Below, one piece after another: positions 11,073 to 22,490 of a DNA stretch of 63,519 nucleotides. The DNA is from Carex sylvatica (lineage: Eukaryota; Streptophyta; Magnoliopsida; Poales; Cyperaceae): the NCBI GenBank assembly GCA_964058845.1, contig CAXKVR010000136.1, positions 1 to 63,519 of the forward strand, given 5' to 3'. Made by a program: the position numbers and the translations under genes. How positions within the stretch are numbered: position 1 is the stretch's first letter; every line of letters begins with the position of its first letter. The notes under the pieces were generated by a model, which was given only the letters and a program-made list of their open reading frames with translations, had not been told where the DNA came from and searched no databases.

Positions 11073-11920
11073 TGTATTTCTGTTATTCTTGTTATTTTGA
11101 GGGACCTATTTGCAAAATGGATTAAATAAACATCTTCTCTCTTTCTCTTTCATCTTTTTAATAAATAAAATATTACATAAGGGCCTATTTGTAACACACA
11201 TTTTAAAGTTTGGTAATATTAATAAAATGAAGGGGTATATGTGCAAAATTCCAATTATTAAAACAAAACTCTTTCTTCTTCTTTCATTCCACCGAATTAA
11301 TTGAAGAGGAATTCGTGAAAGTTAGGTTTAGAGCCGAACCAAAGGGAAAGAGAGAGAGAGAGAGAAATTGAACGCGGAAACTGATCGGACTGACCGGAAA
11401 ATCTAGAGTCGAGCTGAATTGACGATCCTTGATCGATTAGAAAGCTTCAATTTGGTATATATTTCTCCCTTGGTAATTTCTTGAAAATCCTAATTTATTC
11501 GATTTATTCGATTTGTCATGATTTCGGTTGGAATTTGTAATTAGGGTTTCGTAATCGAGTTCTAGCTCGATTAGTTGTTAATTTGTGATAATTGATACGA
11601 TTTATCTTCCTTTTCTCTTGGAAACCCTAATTTTATTTGATTTGATATATTTTGGTGAAATTCGAAGTCGAATTTGATTTGAAACGTTATAACTCGATAA
11701 TCGGATTGATTTGCTTGTGGAATTTGGAATTAAACCAGGATTTTGGGGTTGGATTGAAATGGAAAGGAATTATGATAGTTCATGTGAAACTCTGGAAATT
11801 GTTGGAATTAATCGAGTTATAACTTCGTTAAAACCTACCGATTGAATTGGAATTCGAATTAGGGTTTGGTAATGGTATTAATTATCGGATATTAATCGAA
11901 CGCGTTAATCGAATTTAACG

Positions 11921-11930
11921 TATAAAATAG
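11921..11930 (+). promoter_or_regulatory. Candidate LTR TATA box
   Basis: TATAAAATAG lies in the middle of the 5' LTR and is the best TATA-like motif at a plausible U3/R position. Without a transcript start the U3/R boundary is unproven. Confidence 0.4.
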
Positions 11931-12042
11931 GTGGTAATCATACGAGGCAAAGGAATTCTGGGTCGTTCGAGACGCCTGAGCCTTAGTCGAGCGTGCTATT
12001 ACTCAGGTGCGGGGTTTCTGGACTTGTCTGATAGTTTATATT

Positions 12043-12143
12043 CAGAAATTAAACTGTGTTTTGATTCAGAAATTAAACTGTGTTTTGATTCAGAAATTAA
12101 ACTGTGTTTTGATTCATGTAATTAAACTGTGTTTCGATTCATA
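12043..12143 (+). repeat. 24-bp tandem repeat in the 5' LTR, four copies
   Basis: The unit CAGAAATTAAACTGTG + TTTTGATT occurs three times exactly and a fourth time with changes (CATGTAATTAAACTGTG). The same array sits at 18766-18866 in the 3' LTR, so it predates this insertion. Confidence 0.9.
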
Positions 12144-13331
12144 TGCATTGCATTGCCCAAATAAAGTGAAACTCGAATTGTTTAAATCTGATTGATTTGC
12201 ATGCTGGTATGGTTATTATTTGTGTTGATCTGAATGATCTGATTTTGGAATTAAAGTCACCGTGCTTTATATCACCATCGGTTGGTGGATATGGTATTAT
12301 TGTCATCCACCGTGATGACGTCACCCAGGGGGTGAATCCGGATTTGTCAAAGTCTAATGCATGGACGTTTGACGCTCAGTGTTCTAAAGCTTTAGATCGT
12401 CTGGCCTTCGGCAGTTCCCAGTACCGGTTGGGACGAAGGGTAAGTGACTTTGTACTATGATTTTGGATGTGGTGACTGTGTATCGGATGGCATTACCCAG
12501 GGGGTATTGCGTTTGGATGGTCAGTTGGATTTATATGGATTTCCGGATATGAATTAGAACCAGACTTTTAATTAAACAATTAAGCCTGTAACTACAGATG
12601 AGTGTCATGAGAAAAGGTTTTACCTGGTACAGCCGTCTGTAGGTGTCTGTAACCCTACAGATGAGTGGGAACGAATTGGGGTCCAGTTTGGTGGAACATC
12701 TGTAGTTACTACCAGATATTCTGAAATCGAGTTAAACCAAATATTGTGTGCTTGAATTTCATCTTGGCAATTCCTGAATTTTGATTTCATTTGAATAAAT
12801 GTTGTCGGGTTTGTGTATTGATGTTTATATATGATTATAAACTGATTTGAGCTTTATTTGTGTTTACTTTTTGAATATAATCTTTGATTGCAAGTCCAGG
12901 GACGATTTGTGGCAATTTATCGCACTGAGAATTCAATTCTCATCCCCTCTTTTGGGTTAATTTTTCAGGTACCGGTTCGGTGGATCCGAGAGAGACACGA
13001 GGTCGGTAGGCCTGGGTTTCACCGTTGCTTAGCTTGTCTGGTATTGTGACTAGAGACATGTATAGATTTATGTTTTGATTGTATATATATATGTGTTCTC
13101 TATGTCATTTGGTGATACGTATCCATCGAGATACGGATTTTGTATGATATTACCTGACCAGTTGGGATTTGTGAACTGTTTTTCTTAGTTATTTGTTTGT
13201 TTTGTTGGTGTGTTTTACTTTCTATTATATCGTACTTGCCTTGTAGGCATACGGGCATCCGTATGTCTACGGCAGGAGGCACCCGTCACGCCTCGTGGGG
13301 CCGCGGGGTGTGACAGGTCTCCTTCCCCGGT

Positions 13332-13348
13332 TGGTATCAGAGCATGGT
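13332..13348 (+). promoter_or_regulatory. Primer binding site, initiator Met tRNA
   Basis: TGGTATCAGAGCATGGT lies 16 nt after the 5' LTR. It is complementary to the 3' end of plant initiator-methionine tRNA, the usual primer for minus-strand DNA synthesis in plant LTR retrotransposons. Confidence 0.9.
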
Positions 13349-13470
13349 TTAGAACCTGAACCAGACTTGTTTGGATACGAGAGTGGTATACGTATTAATG
13401 GGGTCGTCGCGACTATACGAATTTTGTATGATATATCGAATATTATAAACTAACTTTGTTTATTCAGAAA

Positions 13471-14235
13471 ATGGAAACACCACACCGAGGTAGAGGTAGA
13501 CCTCGGAGGAATCAGGAATTGATTATTGAGCCGGCTGTGGATCAGGCTGGGGCTGGTCCAGCTGGTGCTGAGGGAGCTGGTGGCGCTGGAGGAGCGCCAG
13601 GTAGAGACCGGGACATAAATGACCGGCTGATTGCGGCCTACGAGAGAGGTCGCCAAGCAGAGATGCGGGATGCAGCACCGGTGGTTTGCGGTGGTGCACC
13701 CGAAGAGTTTAGAAGGCTTTATGATTCATTTCTGCGCTTGAATCCGCCGCGCTATGATGGAACCGGCGGGTATGCGGCAGCCGAGGAATGGCTGGCGCAA
13801 ATAAATGCAAAGCTGAACTTATGCCGCGCACCTGAGGATGACAAAGTAGAGATAACTGAGCAGCAATTGGAGGGTGACGCAAGGTTCTGGTGGGATGGGG
13901 CCCGACGCAGTTATGTCGGGGAGGAAGCGAGAATTCCGTGGGAATGGTTTGAGCAGCAGTTCAACCGGAGATTTCTGAGCAATATTCAACGTGAAGCGTT
14001 GCGGAGAAAGTTTCTGGAATTAAGGCAAAATGGGCGTCCGGTGGGGGATTACAATAGTGAGTTTCTGGCGTTGTCGCGGTATGCATCAGATATTCAGAAT
14101 GATGCGGCAAGGTATCACAGGCACCATTTGGATGGTTTGGATGGAAATATATCGATGATTGTTGATACTCCGACTGCTACGGAGTTGCAATCTATGATGG
14201 ATCATGCGGAACAGGTAGAGAAATTGGGAAACTAA
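13471..14235 (+). pseudogene. gag: Retrotransposon gag, C-terminally truncated
   Basis: The first ATG after the primer site starts METPHRGRGRPRRN, giving 254 residues. The frame is open slightly further upstream but has no earlier ATG. The basic N-terminus is followed by an Ala/Gly-rich linker and then a capsid-like retrotransposon-gag domain at about residues 95-220 (FWWDGARR, EWFEQQFNRRFL, FLELRQNGRPVGDYNSEF). Full gypsy gag is usually longer and ends in one or more CCHC zinc knuckles. These are absent here: TAA at 14233-14235 follows QVEKLGN, and the pol-side linker begins within a few bases in another frame. This is an internal deletion joining gag to the region just upstream of RT. Confidence 0.85.
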
Positions 14236-14237
14236 CA

Positions 14238-17200
14238 CCGTGTATTTCGGCTGTAGAGATGAAACATTTATTAGAATCAGGGTGTGATGCTTACTTGGCG
14301 GCCGTGATTTATGCGTCTGCGGCAGTTCCAGATATCAGCACCATTCCGGTGGTTTCGGAATTTGTGGATGTATTTCCGGAAGAGATTGTAGGGTTGCCAC
14401 CAGAGCGAGAAGTAGAGTTCGGTATCGAACTAGTACCGGGCACAACACCGATTTTAAAAGCGCCGTATCGAATGGCACCGACAGAACTGAAAGAACTTAA
14501 GGCGCAGTTGGAAGATATGTTGGAGAATGGATTTATCAGACCTAGCACGTCACCATGGGGCGCGCCAGTATTGTTTGTCAAGAAGAAAGATGGAACATTG
14601 CGGTTATGCATTGATTACCGCGAGTTGAACAAGGTAACTGTGAAAAATAAATATCCGTTACCTCGGATTGACGATCTGTTTGATCAGTTACAGGGATCCT
14701 CAATATATTCAAAGATTGATCTGAGAACAGGGTATCATCAGCTGAGAATACGGCCGAGCGATGTGGATAAGACAGCGTTCCGTACAAGGTACGGGCATTA
14801 TGAATACTTGGTTATGCCGTTTGGGCTGACGAACGCACCGGCAGCGTTCATGGACTTGATGCACCGTGTGTTTCACGATCTGTTGGATTCTACAGTTGTG
14901 GTGTTCATTGATGATATACTGGTGTATTCGCGCTCGCGAGAAGAACATGAGGTACATCTTAGAATTGTATTGCAAAGATTGCGTGAACATCAGTTATTCG
15001 CAAAGTTGTCGAAATGTGAATTTTGGTTGGAGGAAGTTACGTTTTTGGGGCATGTGGTTTCTGGAAAAGGGTTAGCGGTGGATCTCGAAAAGATTCGAGC
15101 TGTGACAGATTGGAAAAGGCCGGAGACAGTTACTGAAATTCGCAGCTTTCTGGGGTTAGCCGGGTACTACAGGAGATTTGTACTCGGATTTTCGCGGTTA
15201 GCCGCGCCACTTACAAAATTGTTGCACAAAGGCGTGAAATTTGATTGGGGTACTGCGCAAGATAAAAGTTTTGAGGAATTGAAGAGTCGGCTGGTATCCG
15301 CGCCAGTCCTTGCTATGCCGACTACTGATAAAGAGTACACGGTTTACACCGATGCATCTCGATTGGGTTTGGGTTGCGTACTGATGCAAGATGATCATGT
15401 AATTGCCTACGCATCTCGGCAATTGCGACCGCACGAGCAAAACTACCCGACGCATGATTTGGAGTTAGCGGCGGTGATATTTGCGCTGAAGATTTGGCGG
15501 CATTACTTGTATGGCGTGAAATGCCGAATCTATACTGATCATCAAAGTCTGAAATACATCTTCACGCAAAAGGAGTTAAATTTGAGACAAAGGCGGTGGT
15601 TAGAATTGATGAAAGACTATGACTTGGATATCCAGTATCATGCAGGAAAAGCGAACAGTGTAGCAGATGCGTTGAGCAGAAAGAGTCAGGTAAACCTGGC
15701 GTCGGTGATTACAAATGACACTCATCTTCTCGAGGAAATGCGCAGAATGGAAATACATGTTGGCGCGTCACGCGAATTAGCATTGGAAGTTGCATCTAAA
15801 TGTAATAGAAGTGTGGTTGGGACTAGCGCAACTGCAATTGCGTCGGTTGTGCTAGCAGCGGTTGAAATTCGATCGGAATTACACGAGCAGATTCGTGCAT
15901 CACAACAGAATGATCCGAGATGTCAGAAATTCAAACTGCACTATGAGTCAAACGCAGATTCACCGTTTCAAGTTCAAGGAGATGGCATCTTGCGGTTTCA
16001 CGACCGCATTTGTATACCAAGTAATTCGGAATTGAAAGATCTGATTTTGTCAGAGGCGCACAATTCGGGATACGCTATCCATCCGGGAGAGGTAAAAATG
16101 TATCAAGATCTAAAGAAGTATTTTTGGTGGCCAAAGATGAAAAAGGAAGTACAAAGGTACGTTGAAAAGTGTCAAATATGTCAGCAAGTTAAAGCGGATC
16201 GGCAGAGAAAAGCAGGATTGCTAAGACCGCTGGAAATACCTACAAGGAAATTTGAATCAATCACAATGGATTTCGTAAGTGGATTTCCGAGAACTGTCGG
16301 AAGGTATAATACAGTTTGGGTGATTGTGGATCGATTAACGAAGATAGCGCATTCATTCCGCTTCGAATTGAAACATCTGGGCCAGAATTGGCGGAATTGT
16401 TCCTGAAATATCAGTTCAAGTACCATGGTTGCTCGCGCAATATTATTTCTGACCGAGATCCTCGGTTCACTTCTCATTTCTGGGAGAGTTTTCAAGAAAC
16501 AATGGGTACCAAGTTGAGATTTAGCACCGCGCACCATCCTCAGACTGACGGTCAGTCTGAGCGCACCATTCAGACACTGGAAGACATGTTGCGCTCCTGC
16601 GCGCTAAGTTTACAAGGTTCGTGGGTTGATCATTTGTATCTAGTGGAGTTTGCGTATAACAACAGTTATCATTCGAGCATTGGTATGTCACCACAAGAGG
16701 CGCTGACAGGGCAGCAGTGCCGTACTCCACTGTGGTGGGGACCAGCGGGTACCTATCCACCTACAGGGCCGCAAATGTTAGAAGAAATTGCTGAGAAAAC
16801 GAAGATGGTTCTGAGTCGGCTCAAGTCGGCTCAAGAAAGGCAAAAGAAATATGCGGATGTTCACCGAAGACCGTTGGAATTTCAAGAAAGTGATCACGTA
16901 TGGCTTCGAGTTTCGCCTGTCAGAGGCGTGCATCGATTTGGTGTTTCGGGCAAGCTAAGTCCTCGATATATTGGGCCGTTCCAGATTTTGCGACGAGTTG
17001 GACCGGTTGCATACGAGCTTGCACTACCACCAGCGTTGGACCGGGTTCATCCGGTATTCCATGTATCACAGTTACGCAGATATGTGCGAGATCCGTCGCA
17101 TTGTATTGATCATTCGGGTTTATGCGTACAAGATGATCTGACATATCAGGAAGAACCAATGCAGATATTGGATCGAAAAGAGCAACGGCTACGAAGCAAA

Positions 17201-17308
17201 GTGATTCGGCTCGTGTTGGTAAAATGGGGACGCCATTCCGATAAGGAAGCGACGTGGGAGCTCGAAGAGAGCATCCGAGAAAAGTATCCGGAGTTATTCG
17301 ACAATTAA
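14238..17308 (+). pseudogene. pol: Retrotransposon pol: RT-RNase H-integrase-chromodomain, no protease, one frameshift
   Basis: The frame is open from about 14238 and its first ATG is at 14259. The reading starts in the linker before RT ([13 protein letters not shown]). RT shows the [22 protein letters not shown] and [10 protein letters not shown] motifs. RNase H has [10 protein letters not shown] and the TDHQSL block. The integrase zinc finger has [11 protein letters not shown] followed by CQICQQVK. The first catalytic Asp is in [10 protein letters not shown]. The frame then breaks near 16350 (stop at 16404-16406). A second frame carries SDRDPRFTSHFW, QTDGQSERTIQ with the catalytic Glu, the GPF/Y region (SPRYIGPFQI) and a chromodomain-like end (LVKWGRHSDKEATWE), stopping at 17306-17308. 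No protease D-S/T-G motif exists between gag and RT. Confidence 0.9.
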
Positions 17309-17345
17309 GGTACGAAATCAAGTTCAGCGGACTGAACTTCATTTT

Positions 17346-17359
17346 AAGGGGGGGAGAAA
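17346..17359 (+). promoter_or_regulatory. Polypurine tract
   Basis: AAGGGGGGGAGAAA sits immediately before the first base of the 3' LTR, where the plus-strand primer is expected. Confidence 0.9.
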
Positions 17360-20038
17360 TGTGACATAATAAATATTTTATACTGACTGATTGAATTAAG
17401 GCGTTAAGAATCGAATAATAAATATAGAAAAACGGTCCAGTGCGGATGGATGACCCGCACTGCGGGTGGCTTCACCCGCACTGGGACAATTTTCCTTAAC
17501 GAATTCCTGTGATTTTCACTGGGTGCGGATGGTAATGCGGATGGGAATCCGCAGTGCGGGTGAGTTCTGTACTCTTCTGAAGTTGACGAATTTTCGCTAA
17601 GTACTGGATGCGGATGGGGATCATCCGCACTGAGCTCAGTGCGTCCGCACTAGGCTCGGACTTTTTCCTGCGTCTTGAGTGCGGCTGGACGGATCCGCAG
17701 TGCGGATGATTGATCCGCACTGGGGTGTGTTTGTTATTTGCGCAGTGAATGCGGCTGGATGGATCCGCAGTGCGGATGGTTGGTCCGCACTGGGGTCTGT
17801 ATTTCTGTTATTCTTGTTATTTTGAGGGACCTATTTGCAAAATGGATTAAATAAACATCTTCTCTCTTTCTCTTTCATCTTTTTAATAAATAAAATATTA
17901 CATAAGGGCCTATTTGTAACACACATTTTAAAGTTTGGTAATATTAATAAAATGAAGGGGTATATGTGCAAAATTCCAATTATTAAAACAAAACTCTTTC
18001 TTCTTCTTTCATTCCACCGAATTAATTGAAGAGGAATTCGTGAAAGTTAGGTTTAGAGCCGAACCAAAGGGAAAGAGAGAGAGAGAGAAATTGAACGCGG
18101 AAACTGATCGGACTGACCGGAAAATCTAGAGTCGAGCTGAATTGACGATCCTTGATCGATTAGAAAGCTTCAATTTGGTATATATTTCTCCCTTGGTAAT
18201 TTCTTGAAAATCCTAATTTATTCGATTTATTCGATTTGTCATGATTTCGGTTGGAATTTGTAATTAGGGTTTCGTAATCGAGTTCTAGCTCGATTAGTTG
18301 TTAATTTGTGATAATTGATACGATTTATCTTCCTTTTCTCTTGGAAACCCTAATTTTATTTGATTTGATATATTTTGGTGAAATTCGAAGTCGAATTTGA
18401 TTTGAAACGTTATAACTCGATAATCGGATTGATTTGCTTGTGGAATTTGGAATTAAACCAGGATTTTGGGGTTGGATTGAAATGGAAAGGAATTATGATA
18501 GTTCATGTGAAACTCTGGAAATTGTTGGAATTAATCGAGTTATAACTTCGTTAAAACCTACCGATTGAATTGGAATTCGAATTAGGGTTTGGTAATGGTA
18601 TTAATTATCGGATATTAATCGAACGCGTTAATCGAATTTAACGTATAAAATAGGTGGTAATCATACGAGGCAAAGGAATTCTGGGTCGTTCGAGACGCCT
18701 GAGCCTTAGTCGAGCGTGCTATTACTCAGGTGCGGGGTTTCTGGACTTGTCTGATAGTTTATATTCAGAAATTAAACTGTGTTTTGATTCAGAAATTAAA
18801 CTGTGTTTTGATTCAGAAATTAAACTGTGTTTTGATTCATGTAATTAAACTGTGTTTCGATTCATATGCATTGCATTGCCCAAATAAAGTGAAACTCGAA
18901 TTGTTTAAATCTGATTGATTTGCATGCTGGTATGGTTATTATTTGTGTTGATCTGAATGATCTGATTTTGGAATTAAAGTCACCGTGCTTTATATCACCA
19001 TCGGTTGGTGGATATGGTATTATTGTCATCCACCGTGATGACGTCACCCAGGGGGTGAATCCGGATTTGTCAAAGTCTAATGCATGGACGTTTGACGCTC
19101 AGTGTTCTAAAGCTTTAGATCGTCTGGCCTTCGGCAGTTCCCAGTACCGGTTGGGACGAAGGGTAAGTGACTTTGTACTATGATTTTGGATGTGGTGACT
19201 GTGTATCGGATGGCATTACCCAGGGGGTATTGCGTTTGGATGGTCAGTTGGATTTATATGGATTTCCGGATATGAATTAGAACCAGACTTTTAATTAAAC
19301 AGTTAAGCCTGTAACTACAGATGAGTGTCATGAGAAAAGGTTTTACCTGGTACAGCCGTCTGTAGGTGTCTGTAACCCTACAGATGAGTGGGAACGAATT
19401 GGGGTCCAGTTTGGTGGAACATCTGTAGTTACTACCAGATATTCTGAAATCGAGTTAAACCAAATATTGTGTGCTTGAATTTCATCTTGGCAATTCCTGA
19501 ATTTTGATTTCATTTGAATAAATGTTGTCGGGTTTGTGTATTGATGTTTATATATGATTATAAACTGATTTGAGCTTTATTTGTGTTTACTTTTTGAATA
19601 TAATCTTTGATTGCAAGTCCAGGGACGATTTGTGGCAATTTATCGCACTGAGAATTCAATTCTCATCCCCTCTTTTGGGTTAATTTTTCAGGTACCGGTT
19701 CGGTGGATCCGAGAGAGACACGAGGTCGGTAGGCCTGGGTTTCACCGTTGCTTAGCTTGTCTGGTATTGTGACTAGAGACATGTATAGATTTATGTTTTG
19801 ATTGTATATATATATGTGTTCTCTATGTCATTTGGTGATACATATCCATCGAGATACGGATTTTGTATGATATTACCTGACCAGTTGGGATTTGTGAACT
19901 GTTTTTCTTAGTTATTTGTTTGTTTTGTTGGTGTGTTTTACTTTCTATTATATCGTACTTGCCTTGTAGGCATACGGGCATCCGTATGTCTACGGCAGGA
20001 GGCACCCGTCACGCCTCGTGGGGCCGCGGGGTGTGACA
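17360..20038 (+). repeat. 3' LTR
   Basis: This is a near-identical copy of the 5' LTR, directly after the polypurine tract and directly before TSD TTAGT. The offset to the 5' LTR is 6,725 bp before the AG-repeat indel and 6,723 bp after it. Confidence 0.95.
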
Positions 20039-20043
20039 TTAGT
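20039..20043. repeat. Target-site duplication, right (TTAGT)
   Basis: This is the right copy of the 5-bp duplication flanking the LTR retrotransposon. It shows that the two LTRs belong to one insertion and that no LTR-LTR recombination has occurred. Confidence 0.9.
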
Positions 20044-20900
20044 TGTTTCATATGTTTTTGACTTCTTTGAGTACTATATAATGATGAATTTAATATTGTA
20101 TTGGCAGATAATTAACGAGCAACAAGTACGAGAAACATATGTACATATATAGGTATAAAGTTTGAGAAATAAATTTAATAATTATTTTTAATGGAGCTAT
20201 TGGAGAAAGCCAACAAAAATAATATTATAAAAGTTAAGAAAAAATTATGACTACAGAGTTTATAAAATAAAATAGTACCCACCTAATATGTTTTCATTCT
20301 ATAATTTCTCTAAATTATAAGCTATTAGCAAGTCGCATGTAACTAATCCTTTTCATTTAGTATGACTACATGATTTCTTATAAGTTGTGTGGTGAATTGA
20401 TGACGTGCAGAGCTAGGGATATATATCATCCAAGACCAATGGTCAGATAGAAAAGGTTAAGGAATGTCTCAAGTATTACCCTCTCATTATTATTGTATTT
20501 AATTAGTGGATCTTGATCTTATCGTAGTTTTTTTTTTATAAAATAAAAAGTAAAGTAATAAGAATCAAGCTCGCAAATTCTATTGATAAGTGACACAAAA
20601 GATATGAAATTTTATATAAAATTATCATGGTATTATCCGATATGGGTAATTGAACTATACTTGTGTTCATCAGACAGTTGGCTGGAAGTATCTAATCCGT
20701 TTCATTGGACCATTTTGTGGAAATCCCAGGTGGGCCCAGAGACCTTGTACATTAAACTTTCTCAGATACTGGTTGGCTCATCCATTTTGCAACTTTCAAA
20801 CACTATATAAAATTAAGATAAATGCCATAATGAAGAATTCCACTGAGATACATCCATGGTCTAGATGAAAATTTGCTTACATATTATCAAACTTAATTAC
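20044..20900. repeat. Direct repeat, copy 2, right part
   Basis: This continues the repeat copy split by the LTR retrotransposon, matching 9400-10230 with scattered changes. Beyond about 20750 it carries the TTTTGCAACTTTCAAACACT and CATCCATGGTCTAGATGAAAAT segments seen at about 1138-1206 and 5058-5126, linking it to the left-hand tandem duplication. It is noncoding. ORFs at 20583-20868 overlap each other and lack any domain-like pattern. Confidence 0.7.
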
Positions 20901-21184
20901 AGTGAGTTATTTGAGGAAATTAATAAACTTAATTTCTTTAAAGTACCTTAATTCAATATCCAGAAACTTTTAATGTTAGAAAGGTTAGAAAGGTTTTAAT
21001 GTTAGAAGGTATGCATTTTTACCTCTAAACTTGTACTATATAATATAATATCAAAAATAAAATAAATTTCACTCTAATAAATTAAAATCTTTTTGTGCAA
21101 ATTGACCCTCGTTAATTACAATTGCTAGCTATATTTACATTAACGATAAATCTTTATTTAAATATTGACCCCATAGATTAAAAT

Positions 21185-22490
21185 CCCCAATTTTTTATTT
21201 ATATCCAAAAAAAAATATAAATTTAAAAAATTAACCAAACCGTGCGTTTATTTCTAAACCTACCCAAACTTGAAAAAAAATTTCCGGTTTTAACACCAAT
21301 TTCCAAAAAAAAAAATTCCAGTAAATGGATATTAAAATCGAAAAAAATATTTCCGATAATGAATTTCTGGAAAAAAAATTTCCGGTTTTGAGTTCCAAAA
21401 CCGGGAATTTTTTTTTTCAATTTTAGAATTATTATTATTTTTTTTTATATGAAAAAAAAATTTCCGAATTTTTTTTTTCGGATTCTTTTTTTTCAGTTTT
21501 TATAATTTATTTATTTTTTGTATTGATGTATTATAAATATTTAATATATTTTTTTAAAAATAGATGAAATGCTATATAATTTGATTTATTCGAAAAATTG
21601 CTACTAATTGTAGAAAAATTCAAATAAATTGAAATTTTTGTTAATTATGTGTATTTTTGAATGATCTACGTGCTGATGTAATCACTTTTGCAGTTTGATG
21701 CTTGTATCAGTCCAGATTTATTAATTTACCAGCAGAGGTCAAATTTGATATATACACATAGGGCTGGCAACGAGCCGGCTCGATCCGAGCGAGACCAAGC
21801 TCATAGCTCTCTCGTTTTAGCAACGAGCGAGTCATGAGCGAGTCAACATTTGGATTCGAGCTGAAAAAGTGGCTCATGGCTCGCTTGTTTTGGCAACGAG
21901 CGAGCCGAGCCAGCTCGTGAAAGCTCGTGGGCCAAAAACCCAAATGTTTTAGATAATAAATTATAAAGTCTACTGTCATAAATTAAGTTTATAACTAAAT
22001 TCATACACATTAAATTACTAAATCTTCAAATTCATACAAACACAGTTCACAAAATAAATTCATGTATACTAAATTCACACAAATTTATACCAATGTATAA
22101 ATTCATACTTGGACCAAGCTGGCTTGCCAGCTCACAAGCGAGCTAGGCCCCAGCCCAAACTCATTAATTTTGAGTCGAGCTAGTGATGAGCTGGCTCGTT
22201 AATAGTCGGTCCACTAACGAACGAGTTGTTAGTGAGCGAGCCAGATGCGAGTCACGATTGATCCACGAGTTACGAGGTTTTTTGCCACCCCTAAACCCTA
22301 AAACTGGATTCATTACCGAATTTTTTTTTTCCGGTTTTAATATCCATTTACCGAAAAAAAATTCCGGAAATTGTTGTTGAAATTATAAAAAAAGTTTTCA
22401 GTTTTGGTAGTTTTCGAAATAAATGCGCAGTTTGGTTTATTTTTTAAATTTATATATTTTTTTGGATATAAATAAAAAAATCGGTCTCAC
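21185..22490. mobile_element. Large foldback element with nested TIR element
   Basis: Two diverged inverted arms of about 200 bp enclose the segment. Left arm 21188-21370 contains ATTTATATCC, ACCAAACCGTGCGTTTATTTC and GTAAATGGATATTAAAA. The reverse complement of right arm 22310-22490 carries the same blocks in the same order. Arms are rich in A/T homopolymers and GGTTTT/AAAACC motifs. A separate TIR element (21759-22293) occupies the loop. No transposase is seen and no clear target duplication was found, so the exact ends are uncertain. Confidence 0.6.
21759..22293. mobile_element. Non-autonomous hAT-like TIR element
   Basis: Ends are TAGGGCTGGCAA and TTGCCACCCCTA, a near-perfect 12-bp inverted repeat of the TAGGGGTGGCAA type common in plant hAT-like elements. 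The sub-terminal regions are full of CGAGC/GCTCG motifs in both orientations (for example AACGAGCGAGCC), as hAT transposase-binding repeats often are. It is 535 bp and has no coding capacity. I do not see an 8-bp target duplication, so the superfamily is inferred from the termini only. Confidence 0.6.

Larger units (their letters stand above)
10635..13315 (+). repeat. 5' LTR
   Basis: Bounded by TGTGACAT and GTGTGACA. It contains a cluster of CAGTGCGG/CCGCACTG boxes in the first 440 bp, a short AG microsatellite near 11349-11364, a TATAAAATAG candidate TATA box at 11921-11930 and a 24-bp tandem repeat at 12043-12143. Differences from the 3' LTR that I noted are at 10894 (A/G), 12579 (A/G) and 13119 (G/A), plus one AG dinucleotide. 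Confidence 0.95.
10635..20038 (+). mobile_element. Ty3/gypsy chromovirus (Tekay/Del-like) LTR retrotransposon, non-autonomous
   Basis: The element is 9,404 bp long, with LTRs of 2,681 and 2,679 bp that start TGTGACAT and end GTGTGACA. It has a 17-nt initiator-Met tRNA primer site, a gag domain, RT-RNase H-integrase order, a C-terminal chromodomain-like tail and a polypurine tract. Integrase after RT, with a terminal chromodomain, marks a chromovirus; long LTRs and the Met primer suit the Tekay/Del branch. The 5-bp target duplication TTAGT is intact. Three substitutions and one AG-repeat indel were seen between LTRs, so insertion was recent. The protease and gag zinc-knuckle region are missing and integrase is frameshifted, so mobility would have needed proteins supplied by another element. 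Confidence 0.95.

Noticed and set aside
14309..14990. Minus-strand ORFs across the retrotransposon RT region
   Set aside because: They are antisense shadows of the pol frame, which carries clear RT motifs.
22283..22302. Interstitial telomere repeat (CCCTAAACCCTAAA)
   Set aside because: Only two units, and they overlap the end of the TIR element. Too short to call.
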